Assembly (NCBI GenBank): GCA_031271295.1
Contig: JAISVZ010000036.1
Location: forward strand, 1 to 60,129
Source: Clostridiales bacterium
GTDB taxonomy: Bacteria; Bacillota; Clostridia; Lachnospirales; WQUN01
Length of the DNA stretch: 60,129 bases
Direction: 5' to 3'
The translations under genes and the position numbers were made by a program. The notes beneath the pieces were generated by a model. It saw nothing but the letters and a program-made list of their open reading frames with translations. It did no database searches and was not told where the DNA came from. Positions 44,936-54,293 of the stretch are shown one piece after another; the first letter of the stretch is position 1; each line of letters begins with the position of its first letter.

Positions 44936-45652
44936 ATGGAACGCAAAAACGGCACGGCACTGCATGAAAACCACAGAAGCAGGGTGCGGAAAAAGTATTT
45001 GGAAAACGGCGGGTTATCCGGCTTTGCCGACCACGAGATTATAGAATTTTTAATGTTTTATTCCATCCCGCGTAAGGATACCAACGAACTTGCGCACAAA
45101 ATGATAAACGAATATGAAAATGTGCTTAACCTCCTTAACGCCGACCCTTACGACATTATGCAAAGGTGCAAAGTAGGGGAGGGTAGCGCTATTATTATAA
45201 ATATGATTCCGCAGCTTGCCAGATGGTACAATAAACTGCAAAGCAATATTATTGAGCAAAGGGATATGCTGGATTCGTCGAGAAAAATTGGCGAGTACGC
45301 AAAATCATTGTTAATAGGCAGAACTAACGAGCATTTTTACTGTGTCTGCCTTGATGTTAAAAGGCGGGTTATCGGAACAAAACTGATATCCGAGGGCAGT
45401 ATATCGCACGCGGATGTAAGCCCAAGGCAAATTGCGGAATGCGCCATAAAGTTTAACGCGTCGGGCGTAATTTTGGCGCATAACCACCCAAGTACGGATT
45501 GTTTCCCCTCAAATTCGGACAAGGACATAACCGTAACAATAAAGCAAACCCTGCAAATGCTTGATGTTGAGGTTATAGACCATGTGATTGTTGGCGGGGA
45601 AAGGTATTTTAGCTTTGCGGAGCACAAATTGATTTTTGGGATAGGTGAGTAA
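44936..45652 (+). CDS. radC: RadC family (MPN/JAMM) protein
   Basis: 238 residues. Helix-hairpin-helix region (LSGFADHEIIEFLMFY) then the MPN+ domain with the metal motif HNHPSTDCFPSNSD. Function of RadC is unsettled; it is often associated with DNA repair or mobile elements. ATG 44936 follows GGGAGAG; the longer frame starts before the site. addB begins 3 nt downstream. Confidence 0.93.
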   Translation: MERKNGTALHENHRSRVRKKYLENGGLSGFADHEIIEFLMFYSIPRKDTNELAHKMINEYENVLNLLNADPYDIMQRCKVGEGSAIIINMIPQLARWYNKLQSNIIEQRDMLDSSRKIGEYAKSLLIGRTNEHFYCVCLDVKRRVIGTKLISEGSISHADVSPRQIAECAIKFNASGVILAHNHPSTDCFPSNSDKDITVTIKQTLQMLDVEVIDHVIVGGERYFSFAEHKLIFGIGE

Positions 45653-45654
45653 TA

Positions 45655-48600
45655 ATGAGTTTGCGCTATATTTTCGGGTTCGCGCATTCAGGCAAAACAA
45701 ATAAAATTTTAGCTGAAATTGCGGAGAATTTAAGCGGTGATAAAAATCTTATATACATAGTTCCGGAACAGTTTACGCTGCAATCGGAAGCGGATATTAT
45801 AAACACCGCCGGTAAATCCGCAATTTCTCAGGTGCAGGTTTTAAGCCTAAACAGGTTAAGCTACCGAATATTTTCGGAACTTGGCTTTAACAGGGAAAAA
45901 ACCGTGGATAATGTTGGCAAAAACATGCTGATTCGCAAATTGGCAACCGATTACTCCGACGATTTTTTATTTTACGCAAAATCGGCCGATAAGCACGGCT
46001 TTATAGAGGAAATATCGCAAATAATAACGGAATTTTACCGCTACGAAATTTCACCGGATATTTTGCGAATAGTTGCGGAGAAGCCGCAAACAAATAAAAA
46101 CTTATCGGATAAATTAACGGATATTCTTAAAATTTACGAGGGTTACAATAATTTTTTACAGGACGGCTGTATTTCCGCCGACGATTCTATGGATTATTTG
46201 GCGCAAATTATAGACGGCTCCGAATACATAAAAAGCGCGTTTATCTGGATAGACGGGTTTTTCGGTTTTACTCCGCAGGAACTTAAAGTTATAACACAGC
46301 TTATAAAAAACGCGAAGGAAGTTACGGTATCGCTAACAGTTAATGAAAATTCCGCGTATTACAATAACCTTTCCGAATTCGATTTATTTTATGAAACAAA
46401 GCATACCGTAAATTCTTTGACCAAAGCCGCGCGCGAGCAAAAAGCCGGTGTTTCGTCGCTGTTTTTAAAAGACGGCAAGCGCTGCGAATCGGCGTTTTTA
46501 ACATCGCACGCAAATATATACGACGAGGCGGAAAACGCCGCAGCAAGTATTTTGCACCTTGTGCGGGATAAAAACTACAGGTTCCGCGATATCGCAATTT
46601 CGGTTTCCAATTTAGACGGCTATCAAAAAATATTAAAAGGCGTTTTTGGGGGTTACGAAATTCCGGTTTTCGTGGACGCGAAGGAGGATATTTTATCCCA
46701 CCCGTTAACCGAACTTATACGTTCCGCCGTGGATATTATTTGCAGAAGGTGGTCTTTCGAAAGCGTTTTCCGGTTTATTAAAACCAGTATGCTTCCCATT
46801 GATAAAAACGACCTGTTCGATTTTGAAAATTATTGCCTTGAATTCGGCGTGAGCGAAATGAAGTGGTCTTTTAAAGAATGGACGTTCGGCTTTAACACCG
46901 AGCGCTACGACAAGGAAAAAATAAATGAAATAAAAATATATATTCAGGAATGTTTAAGCCCGTTTACGAATGGCGTAAAACGCGGCGCGAAGTTAAGCGT
47001 TAAGGAATTCTCTTTAAAAATTTTCGAAATTCTTTCATTTCTTAATGTAACAGAAACACTAACTAAATGGATTTACTCAGCTCTGGGTTCCGGAAATAAT
47101 TTGCTGGCAAGAAAACACCGCCAAATATGGGGTTTAATTTGCCATGTGTTCGATGAAATGGTAAACATTTTGGGAAACGAGGAAATGTCCTTTAAGGAAT
47201 TTTCGAAGGTTTTGGATTCCGGGCTTCAAACCCTGAATATGGGTCTAATTCCGCCGTCCAAGGACCAAATTATTATTGGAGATATTAACCGCACAAGGCT
47301 TCCGGAAATAAAGGCTCTTTTTGTTTTGGGAATGAACGACGGCGCGTTAACCGTATCCGAAGGCGGAGCGTTGCTTGATTCCGAGCGGTTATCCATGCGC
47401 GAAAACGGAATAAAACTGTCGGATTCGGCCAGGCAGAAAACAAGAATGGCGGAGCTTTATATTCACAGCCTTTTTTCCAAACCGTCCGGTTATTTGTTTG
47501 TAAGTTACCCGTCCGGTAACCTCGACGGCAAGGCAATGTATCCCTCGCCGGTAATAAATACGGTTAAGGACTTGTACCCGAAGTGTACGGAATCATTTTT
47601 GCCTGAAAACTATATAAAAACAAAAAAAACCATGCTTAGGGAAGCGGGCGAAATTTTGCGAAGCAAAAGGCTTAACGAAAGCATAAATGATAACGACGAA
47701 GCGCTTTTACGCTTTTACCAAACCGACGCGGAATACGAAAAAACCGTTAAAACAATGGATAATCTCGTAAAAGGGGAGAAGGCAAGCGAAAACTTATCCG
47801 CCGAAACCGTAGGAAAGCTGTACGGAAACGAAATAATCTCCAACGTTTCGCGGCTTGAAAGTTATATTGAATGTCCCTTTTCCTATTTTGTAAAATACAA
47901 CTTAAACGCCCAGCAGCGCCGTGTTTATCAGGTGGATTTTGTGGATTTGGGCAATTTGTTTCACGCCGTATTGGAGGAGTTTTCAAAATTACTGGAAATA
48001 AATAAAATATCATGGTTTAGCCTTACCGATTCTCTGATAAAAAAATATGTATCGGAATCCCTTGAGCTAATAAAAAATAACGATTCGCGGGAAATTTTCG
48101 GCGCGAGCGGAGCGAATATTTATTTGCTTACAAGGGTTAAACGCGTTGCCGAAAAATCAATATGGGCGCTTGCCAGGCACATTGAACTTGGGGATTTTGT
48201 ACCGCAGGGTATGGAACTACGCTTTAAATCCGATGCGATAACCGGAATAACGGTGGATATCGGCGCGGATAAAAAGTTTATTCTTACAGGCCGGATAGAC
48301 AGAGTGGACATTATGGATTTGGAAGGAAAAGCCTACGTTAAAATAATAGATTATAAAACCGGCGCAAAAAAGTTTTCATACGGCGATATCTATTACGGTA
48401 TGCAGCTTCAACTTATGCTGTATTTGGATTCGTTTATAAAAATGGCGGGGAAACTTCCGGAGCGCAAACCCGGGGGCGTTTTTTACTTTAATATTAACGA
48501 CCCGGTGCTTAATTCAAGCGAGCTGAACTTTAATGCAACCGAAATGGACGAAGAAAAAATTTCGCAGCTTAACGAAAAAATATTGTCGAAATTTAAGATG

Positions 48601-49008
48601 TCGGGGCTGTCGCTTGCGGAAATTGATATCGCCAAAGGAATGGATAACGGTATTGCTGATAACGCGGGCAAAAGGTCGCGAGTGGTGGGAAATGTACAGC
48701 TTAGCAAAAATGAGGAAACGGGTTTGACTTTTACGAAGAGTTCCGCAGTTGCCACAATGGATGAATTTTCGTTGTTGCAGGAATACGCCAATTATAAAAT
48801 AGCCGAAACCGGCAGCGATATTCTGCGCGGTAAAATTGATAAAAAACCGTATAAAAAAACCGGCTCAACGGGCTGCGATTATTGTAGCTTTTCGGCAATT
48901 TGCAAGTTTGATTTAATAGCGGAAGCAAATAAATACAGAAACTTTAAAAAATACGGTTCGGTTGCGGAGGTTATCGGGGATATTAATGAGGTATTAAACG
49001 AAATTTGA
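45655..49008 (+). CDS. addB: AddB, ATP-dependent helicase-nuclease subunit B
   Basis: 1117 residues, usual length. N-terminal P-loop GFAHSGKT, helicase-like domains, and a C-terminal RecB-type nuclease (GRIDRVD, IIDYKTG near 899). Iron-sulfur Cys are visible: one in ECPFSYF near 739 and three in CDYCSFSAIC near 1072-1084. With AddA it resects double-strand breaks and recognises Chi. The expected addA does not follow: the next genes run on the opposite strand. Confidence 0.95.
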   Translation: MSLRYIFGFAHSGKTNKILAEIAENLSGDKNLIYIVPEQFTLQSEADIINTAGKSAISQVQVLSLNRLSYRIFSELGFNREKTVDNVGKNMLIRKLATDYSDDFLFYAKSADKHGFIEEISQIITEFYRYEISPDILRIVAEKPQTNKNLSDKLTDILKIYEGYNNFLQDGCISADDSMDYLAQIIDGSEYIKSAFIWIDGFFGFTPQELKVITQLIKNAKEVTVSLTVNENSAYYNNLSEFDLFYETKHTVNSLTKAAREQKAGVSSLFLKDGKRCESAFLTSHANIYDEAENAAASILHLVRDKNYRFRDIAISVSNLDGYQKILKGVFGGYEIPVFVDAKEDILSHPLTELIRSAVDIICRRWSFESVFRFIKTSMLPIDKNDLFDFENYCLEFGVSEMKWSFKEWTFGFNTERYDKEKINEIKIYIQECLSPFTNGVKRGAKLSVKEFSLKIFEILSFLNVTETLTKWIYSALGSGNNLLARKHRQIWGLICHVFDEMVNILGNEEMSFKEFSKVLDSGLQTLNMGLIPPSKDQIIIGDINRTRLPEIKALFVLGMNDGALTVSEGGALLDSERLSMRENGIKLSDSARQKTRMAELYIHSLFSKPSGYLFVSYPSGNLDGKAMYPSPVINTVKDLYPKCTESFLPENYIKTKKTMLREAGEILRSKRLNESINDNDEALLRFYQTDAEYEKTVKTMDNLVKGEKASENLSAETVGKLYGNEIISNVSRLESYIECPFSYFVKYNLNAQQRRVYQVDFVDLGNLFHAVLEEFSKLLEINKISWFSLTDSLIKKYVSESLELIKNNDSREIFGASGANIYLLTRVKRVAEKSIWALARHIELGDFVPQGMELRFKSDAITGITVDIGADKKFILTGRIDRVDIMDLEGKAYVKIIDYKTGAKKFSYGDIYYGMQLQLMLYLDSFIKMAGKLPERKPGGVFYFNINDPVLNSSELNFNATEMDEEKISQLNEKILSKFKMSGLSLAEIDIAKGMDNGIADNAGKRSRVVGNVQLSKNEETGLTFTKSSAVATMDEFSLLQEYANYKIAETGSDILRGKIDKKPYKKTGSTGCDYCSFSAICKFDLIAEANKYRNFKKYGSVAEVIGDINEVLNEI

Positions 49009-49100
49009 AATCCAAAACGGTTGATTACTACATAACTTTTCATTAAAGTTGTCTTTTGCGAAGAGTTAGATGTATTAACATCATCTTTCTTTCCTAAACT

Positions 49101-49511
49101 TTATCCAAGCCAATCTTCAATTATCAGCCCGTCAATATCTTTAAAATGTTTTACGTTGTTTGTAACAAGCGTACAACCGTATTCAAGGCAAAAAGCTGCA
49201 ATTAATATGTCTAATTCGCCCACAGTTAAGCACTTTCGATATAATTTCTCATAAACTTCCTCAGCACGCTTCCAAGTATTCGAACCAATCTCAACTATAT
49301 CACAGAATCCGTTCTTTTCTGTGAGTATTTGATACGCTCTTTCTTTTTTCGGCGAACTCTGTACTTTAAAACCACGGTTTACTTCATAGCTTACAACATT
49401 TGGGATGATGATATCATCGCCCATCAACATTACAGATTTAATTTTATCACGAACATTAGGCTCGTCACGGAGATAATGAATGATGATATTTGTATCTAAC
49501 GCATAAGTCAT
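49101..49511 (-). CDS. PIN-domain toxin, VapC-like
   Basis: 136 residues. PIN acidic residues: Asp in ALDTNIII, Glu in SYEVNRG, Asp in GELDILIAAF and Asn/Asp in VTNNVKHF. VapC toxins cut tRNA or rRNA. It follows its likely antitoxin gene by 4 nt. ATG 49511 follows GAGGTG. Confidence 0.9.
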   Translation of the reverse strand: MTYALDTNIIIHYLRDEPNVRDKIKSVMLMGDDIIIPNVVSYEVNRGFKVQSSPKKERAYQILTEKNGFCDIVEIGSNTWKRAEEVYEKLYRKCLTVGELDILIAAFCLEYGCTLVTNNVKHFKDIDGLIIEDWLG

Positions 49512-49515
49512 CTCT

Positions 49516-49785
49516 TCACACCTCGTCAGTCAACCCATGAGGGATGCGCATTTCCTGCGAACGCGGAAAATAAACCAATTCCTCATCAGAAGATTCCTTT
49601 ATGGCTTCATCTAACCTTTTAAGCCAAGCCAACCGGCTTTCCTGTTCATTTTCTTGCATATTTTCAACAGGATCGTCAAGCACAGTAATTATAATCCGTT
49701 TATTTTCCGGTAGCCTAATTGTACGCCGACCCGCAGTGAAAAATTTTCCATTCTCAAAGTACCCGTCATACGCTTGTGTTTGCAT
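49516..49785 (-). CDS. Probable antitoxin paired with the PIN toxin
   Basis: 89 residues from ATG 49785 (AGAGGGG upstream; longer frames have no site). N-terminal strand-rich stretch YDGYFENGKFF and a Pro-rich ...RLPENKRIIITVLDD segment, as in small AbrB/DUF2281-like antitoxins, then an acidic helical tail that would wrap the toxin. Identification rests mostly on position. Confidence 0.78.
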   Translation of the reverse strand: MQTQAYDGYFENGKFFTAGRRTIRLPENKRIIITVLDDPVENMQENEQESRLAWLKRLDEAIKESSDEELVYFPRSQEMRIPHGLTDEV

Positions 49786-49856
49786 GAACAGTAACCCCTC
49801 TTTCAACAAAATACAATTTCTTCTAAACAACACTATAACCTTTCTGCCACGAAAAA

Positions 49857-50285
49857 TCAAGTATTTTGCAGCCAAGCCTGTATATCCTCATACAACAAGC
49901 GAGTATCGCTTTCATTGCTCAAATTTATAAACACAAAATTCCCCACGGCTCCGTTTAATTCTAAATATATAAACGGCCCGGCGGATATATCCACATACGC
50001 GAACCCTTCGCCAAGGTTACTTACTTTTACATTTCCCCTTTGCACATTTCCGAACCCAAAACCGTCGCCGCGCGTAAGAGGCGGTATTTCGTTTACCAGC
50101 CTTACCGAATTTATATCAAAACGCATAACGGTAATTCCGTCTGATTGTGACTGAATATTAAGCGCATACCCGTCCATGGATACAACCGGGTCGCGGAAGC
50201 CCTCCGCCAAGCTCCGTATAAACATTACCGCCAAGAGCAGTACAATTAATAGCACCGCAAGCTTTATCAAAATCGATTTTTTCAT
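49857..50285 (-). CDS. Membrane-anchored PH-like (bPH) protein
   Basis: 142 residues: one N-terminal membrane anchor (about 5-24), then about 115 residues with the strand pattern of bacterial PH domains (FDINSVRLVNEIP, RGDGFGFGNVQRGNVKV, PFIYLELN). ATG 50285 follows GGAAGGAGA and is 2 nt from the stop of the FtsX-like permease gene, so the two are coupled. Confidence 0.78.
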   Translation of the reverse strand: MKKSILIKLAVLLIVLLLAVMFIRSLAEGFRDPVVSMDGYALNIQSQSDGITVMRFDINSVRLVNEIPPLTRGDGFGFGNVQRGNVKVSNLGEGFAYVDISAGPFIYLELNGAVGNFVFINLSNESDTRLLYEDIQAWLQNT

Positions 50286-50287
50286 GC

Positions 50288-52324
50288 TTATATCTTCTCC
50301 TTCCGAATATTTTCAACAATACTGCCGCCGCGTATTTGCGCCATAGAATACCGCATAGTTACCCACGTAATTACAAAAACGCCAAAAATACAAAACATTA
50401 CCGCAAACCACGGGAAACTGTAACCGAACCCCATTGAGAGCATCATAAACCGATGAATTAAATATGATGCCGCGCAGCCAAGCGGTAAGCCGAAAATAAG
50501 CGCTTTGACGGAACATAATATACTTTCAAGGCCAAGCATTCGGTAAAGCCCTTTATGCGTCATGCCAACACTTCGCAAAACAGCGAACTCCCCCGAACGC
50601 GAAAGCACATTTGCGGATATTGTGCTTATTACACTCGTTAACCCAATCAGCGTTAGCATAAACGCAAAACCGTAGATAAACACTTTTATTAAGTTAATTA
50701 TGCCGCGTATGGCTTCCGTTGCCTCGCCAACATCATATACTTCGATAAACATTTCAACTTCACCGTTTTTCGGAATAAATTCATCCGCTGCGGTTTTGGC
50801 GTGTTCCAGAAACCCCGAAACATCCTCGGTATTGGCAAACCAGTTGTAATACATAGCGTCAAGCTCCGGCACAATAACGGTTAATTCGCTTCGTTCTCCG
50901 GTAAACCCGTACAGCAATTCCTCCGGTACTCCCCTAACCTCCCCGTGCAGTTTTAAATCCGTTGAGGGAATACCCGCGCTTTTTATTTGAATCGTTTGGT
51001 TTTCGAACAGATACGGCGTTAAAGTTTCGTTTTTTCCGCTCCGGGCTTTATATCTGTAGTTATTAACCAGAATGTTTGAACCCTGTGAAACTCCCGCCTG
51101 TTCACACAGCTTGGCGTAACTTAACGGGTCTGCGGTTAAAAGCCAAACCGAAACCTCATACAAGCCGTTTGTGGTGTGTTCCCCCAATATCTGTGCCATT
51201 TCGGGCGATATCATATTTTCCGGCAAAACAGCCGACGCCGCCCTGTAAAACCCGCCCACGCCTATAAGGCTTGTATCCGAAAATTTACGAAGCCTTGCGG
51301 TTATTTCGTTTGCCGCTGCGCTTTTAACCGGAGTATATTTTATACTCAAATCTTCGTTTGCTTCGCCGAATGTAATTTCATAAGCGCTTATAACCTGCAA
51401 AGAGGCGTTCGCATTTATATTCGGGTACAGAAAATTTGTAATGCTGTCTACTTGTGCGCTTATTCCGCCAACCGTAACAAAAAGGATTACGCTTACCGTA
51501 AGGGATATTACTGCCGCGCGAAAGCTGCGCCGGCTGCGTTTAAGAGCTTTTATCGCAAGCACTCCCTCAAACCCGAATAGTTTTTTAGCAAAACCGTTTG
51601 CTCCGTATGTATTGGCGGGCACTTTCATATATGGGCGAAGATTGTATTTGAAACGGTTAATACCGGTGTGCGTTATATTAAGGCTTATATCTTTGGACGA
51701 GCGGATTGCTTCCATCGCGGAAATTTTTGCCGCTCTATACGCGGGAAGCATCGCCGATATAAGAACCGTAATAAACGCCGCCACAGCAGAAAGCGCAACT
51801 ATTTGCCAAACAACCACATATTCGAACACCCACTCCGAACCTATGCCGTCAATTTTATTCCACGAAGCAAAAAGATTGTTGGCGGTTTTTACACCGGCAA
51901 AGTTTACGCCCAAACCCGCCGCAATTCCAACAGGTATACCTATTACCGAAAGCATCAACCCTTCATAAATAACGGTTAGCGCAATTTGCCGGTTTGTGGC
52001 TCCGGTGCTTTTTAAAATGCCGAACTGCGCGGTTCGCTCGCCCGCGCTTACGCGAAAGGCGTTAGTTACAACATTAACGGATATGGCAATAATAATTACG
52101 CTGATAACTACGCCAACTCCAACGAAAGACGCAAAATAAGCGCTGCCGTCATAACTTCCGCTTACCGCCATACCGTCTTTTGTGAACAAAGCGTAGCCGC
52201 TTGCCAAAAAGCCGTAAACGGCGTTAATTATCGCGGTAGACAGCACAATTCCAAGAAGCGTCCAAGAAGTGCGTTTTCGGTTTACGGTTAGCTGGCTGTA
52301 TGCAAGTTTTGCGCAAAGGTTCAT
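50288..52324 (-). CDS. FtsX/MacB-like ABC transporter permease
   Basis: 678 residues. Two FtsX-like membrane blocks: spans near 20-45, 60-95, 120-150 and 185-215, then after a further span (about 260-290) a large extracytoplasmic domain of about 270 residues, then three spans near the C-terminus (about 555-665). ATG 52324 is preferred because GAGGGTG precedes it; GTG 52333 lies inside that site. The partner ATPase, usually adjacent, is not found in the window. Confidence 0.88.
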   Translation of the reverse strand: MNLCAKLAYSQLTVNRKRTSWTLLGIVLSTAIINAVYGFLASGYALFTKDGMAVSGSYDGSAYFASFVGVGVVISVIIIAISVNVVTNAFRVSAGERTAQFGILKSTGATNRQIALTVIYEGLMLSVIGIPVGIAAGLGVNFAGVKTANNLFASWNKIDGIGSEWVFEYVVVWQIVALSAVAAFITVLISAMLPAYRAAKISAMEAIRSSKDISLNITHTGINRFKYNLRPYMKVPANTYGANGFAKKLFGFEGVLAIKALKRSRRSFRAAVISLTVSVILFVTVGGISAQVDSITNFLYPNINANASLQVISAYEITFGEANEDLSIKYTPVKSAAANEITARLRKFSDTSLIGVGGFYRAASAVLPENMISPEMAQILGEHTTNGLYEVSVWLLTADPLSYAKLCEQAGVSQGSNILVNNYRYKARSGKNETLTPYLFENQTIQIKSAGIPSTDLKLHGEVRGVPEELLYGFTGERSELTVIVPELDAMYYNWFANTEDVSGFLEHAKTAADEFIPKNGEVEMFIEVYDVGEATEAIRGIINLIKVFIYGFAFMLTLIGLTSVISTISANVLSRSGEFAVLRSVGMTHKGLYRMLGLESILCSVKALIFGLPLGCAASYLIHRFMMLSMGFGYSFPWFAVMFCIFGVFVITWVTMRYSMAQIRGGSIVENIRKEKI

Positions 52325-52380
52325 TTTCGGCACCCTCTTTGTATCTCATGTGCTTTTATGTATTATTTTAACATACTAAA

Positions 52381-52428
52381 GTGACTTTTGGGTGACGGAT
52401 TTAGAATGGAAAGTGACAGTTTAGTCAC
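52381..52428. promoter_or_regulatory. Cluster of GTGAC sites before the FtsX-like permease gene
   Basis: GTGAC occurs at 52381, 52392 and 52413, and GTCAC at 52424-52428; the first two are 11 bp apart in direct orientation, as for OmpR/PhoB-type regulators, and the last two form an inverted pair. They lie 57-104 nt upstream of the permease start. No response regulator gene is in the window. Confidence 0.45.
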
Positions 52429-52469
52429 AAAGGCTTTGAAATTTGTCATAAATAAACGTCGAGAATCTA

Positions 52470-52498
52470 TTGACATTATGACAAACGACGCATATAAT
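52470..52498 (+). promoter_or_regulatory. Consensus sigma-A promoter of the Xre cassette with flanking inverted repeat
   Basis: TTGACA (52470-52475), 17 nt, TATAAT (52493-52498): a perfect consensus promoter. TTTGTCAT (52442-52449) and ATGACAAA (52478-52485) form an inverted repeat, the second half inside the spacer, a likely operator for the Xre protein. Confidence 0.85.
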
Positions 52499-52520
52499 AA
52501 TAAAAAAAGGAGGTATTTTT

Positions 52521-52874
52521 ATGCGTAAGTACGTCAATATGAGCGGGTTGAAAATAAAAAGTTATCGTGAAAATAGTGGCTTTAGGCAAAGCGACATTGC
52601 AAATTTCCTTGGCATTGATCAAAGTTTAGTGTCAATGATTGAAAAAGATAAACGTGCTCTTACATCCGATATGCTTGAAAAATTAGCAGAATTGTTTGGC
52701 ATACAGGTATCTGATTTTGAGGAAGGCGACTTTACGGCTAAACCATTGTCATTGGCTCTGCGTTCGAACAAATTTGCTTCGCAAGACCTTGAAACGTTAC
52801 GCGCAATAAATAGAATAGCTTTAAACTGCAATTTTATGACAAACTTATTAGAAGGTGATCTTGCTAATGGATAA
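52521..52874 (+). CDS. Xre-family transcriptional regulator
   Basis: 117 residues. N-terminal HTH_3 domain: REN...FRQSDIANFLGIDQSLVSMIEKDKR, then a helical tail. ATG 52521 follows AGGAGG. Its stop overlaps the protease start by 8 nt. Likely autorepressor and antitoxin-side partner of the cassette. Confidence 0.92.
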   Translation: MRKYVNMSGLKIKSYRENSGFRQSDIANFLGIDQSLVSMIEKDKRALTSDMLEKLAELFGIQVSDFEEGDFTAKPLSLALRSNKFASQDLETLRAINRIALNCNFMTNLLEGDLANG

Positions 52875-53625
52875 AATGGATTTATGGAATAAAGCATCCA
52901 GTTTGAGGAAAGAGCTTGAAAGCGACATGACTTCGCCTATTGATGTTTTTGCTTTGGCATATACTATTAAGAATAAGAATTTATCCATCGTGTATTATCC
53001 AATGGGGGAAAATTTAAGCGGTATTTGTATCAAGGGTATCAATAATAGTGTAATCGCCGTAAATTCATCTATGACAATGGGCAGGCAGCGTTTTTCAATG
53101 GCGCATGAATTATATCACTTATTTTTTGATGATGATAATCTAACGGCAATTTGTGCGGCAACAATAGGGGTTGGATGTAAAAAAGAAAAACAAGCCGATC
53201 AGTTCGCTTCTTATTTGCTTATGCCGCCTAATGCTCTATCCGGCATGATAAAACATTTAAAAGAATCCGGTTCCGGCAAGCTTTCAATTAAAGATATCGT
53301 AAGTTTGGAGCAGTACTTCGGTGTTAGCCGCCAAGCCATTCTTTACAGGCTGTTGGATGAAAATGAGATAAGTCATAATGAAGCCGATAAAATGCGCCAA
53401 AATGTTATAAAATCAGCAATTAATCTCGGATTTGAAGATGCCTTATACAGACCAACACCTAAAGATAAGCAATACGGGACATACGGTTTTTATATTCAAC
53501 AGGCGGAAAAAGCTTTAGAGCAAGGTTTAATAACAAGCGGCAAGTATGAGGAATTGCTGCTATCAGCTTTTCGCGCGGATCTTGTATATGGTGAGGAATG
53601 CGAAGGGGGCGAAGTCCTTGACTGA
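52867..53625 (+). CDS. ImmA/IrrE (COG2856) zinc metallopeptidase
   Basis: 252 residues. HELYH gives the HExxH zinc motif, with a following Glu/Asp helix (KKEKQADQFASYLLMP) that supplies the third ligand, as in ImmA, which cleaves Xre-type repressors. ATG 52867 follows GAAGGTGAT. Overlaps its neighbours on both sides (8 nt each), showing one operon. Confidence 0.92.
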   Translation: MDKMDLWNKASSLRKELESDMTSPIDVFALAYTIKNKNLSIVYYPMGENLSGICIKGINNSVIAVNSSMTMGRQRFSMAHELYHLFFDDDNLTAICAATIGVGCKKEKQADQFASYLLMPPNALSGMIKHLKESGSGKLSIKDIVSLEQYFGVSRQAILYRLLDENEISHNEADKMRQNVIKSAINLGFEDALYRPTPKDKQYGTYGFYIQQAEKALEQGLITSGKYEELLLSAFRADLVYGEECEGGEVLD

Positions 53626-54190
53626 TTCGCTCTTTTTCGATAACGACTGCTTATCTGCATTTTTATGGGTTGGATGTGAAAATCTATTAGTAAAATTATA
53701 TTCCGGCAAGATAATTATTCCAAAAGCCGTTTATGATGAGCTATCAATCCCTAATATTTCACATCTTAAGATGAGAATGGATGCGTTAATCTCTGCGGGA
53801 AATGCGCAGATAATGACCATCAAATCAGGTACAGAAGCATACAACTTATACTATCGCTTAGCTTTTAAACCTGAAAAAGGTAATGTTGTTATTGGCAAAG
53901 GTGAAGCAGCATCTATAGCTTTAGCAAAAACGAACGCCGGTATTTTAGCAAGCAATAATTTAAAAGACATTGCTTCATATGTTGAAAAAATGAACCTAAA
54001 ACATTTAACTACTGGGGATATATTAATTGCCGCACTTGAAAAAAATTTGATAACCGAACCCCAAGGAAATAAAATCTGGTCTGGATATGCTTGCCAAGAG
54101 AAGAAAGTTAGGGGCATCATCGTTGACAGATTACATACAGAGCATTTCCAAGTCAGGGTTACAGTAAGAGTAAGACGAAAAAATGAATGA
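53618..54190 (+). CDS. PIN-like domain protein (putative toxin) of the Xre-ImmA cassette
   Basis: 190 residues from TTG 53618 (AAGGGGG upstream; a longer frame overlaps the protease by 80 nt). PIN-like acidic residues: Asp in FFDNDCLSAF, Glu in GKGEAASIAL, Asp in TGDILIAAL; the segment ILASNNLKDI corresponds to the fourth site. A basic C-terminal tail may bind RNA. Its position as third gene of an Xre/ImmA operon suggests a toxin, but PIN-like functions outside toxins are possible. Confidence 0.8.
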   Translation: MTDSLFFDNDCLSAFLWVGCENLLVKLYSGKIIIPKAVYDELSIPNISHLKMRMDALISAGNAQIMTIKSGTEAYNLYYRLAFKPEKGNVVIGKGEAASIALAKTNAGILASNNLKDIASYVEKMNLKHLTTGDILIAALEKNLITEPQGNKIWSGYACQEKKVRGIIVDRLHTEHFQVRVTVRVRRKNE

Positions 54191-54213
54191 ACGGTTAAAT
54201 CTATTGTAAATCA

Positions 54214-54254
54214 AAAGAACCCCGCCATAAGTATAATTTACGGCGGGGTTCTTT
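54214..54254. terminator. Bidirectional terminator after the Xre-ImmA-PIN cassette
   Basis: AAAGAACCCCGCC (54214-54226) pairs with GGCGGGGTTCTTT (54242-54254), 13 bp. It separates the cassette from the convergent surface protein gene. Confidence 0.88.
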
Positions 54255-54293
54255 AATAATCATTTCAAAACATCATATGAATACTTACAGCAA

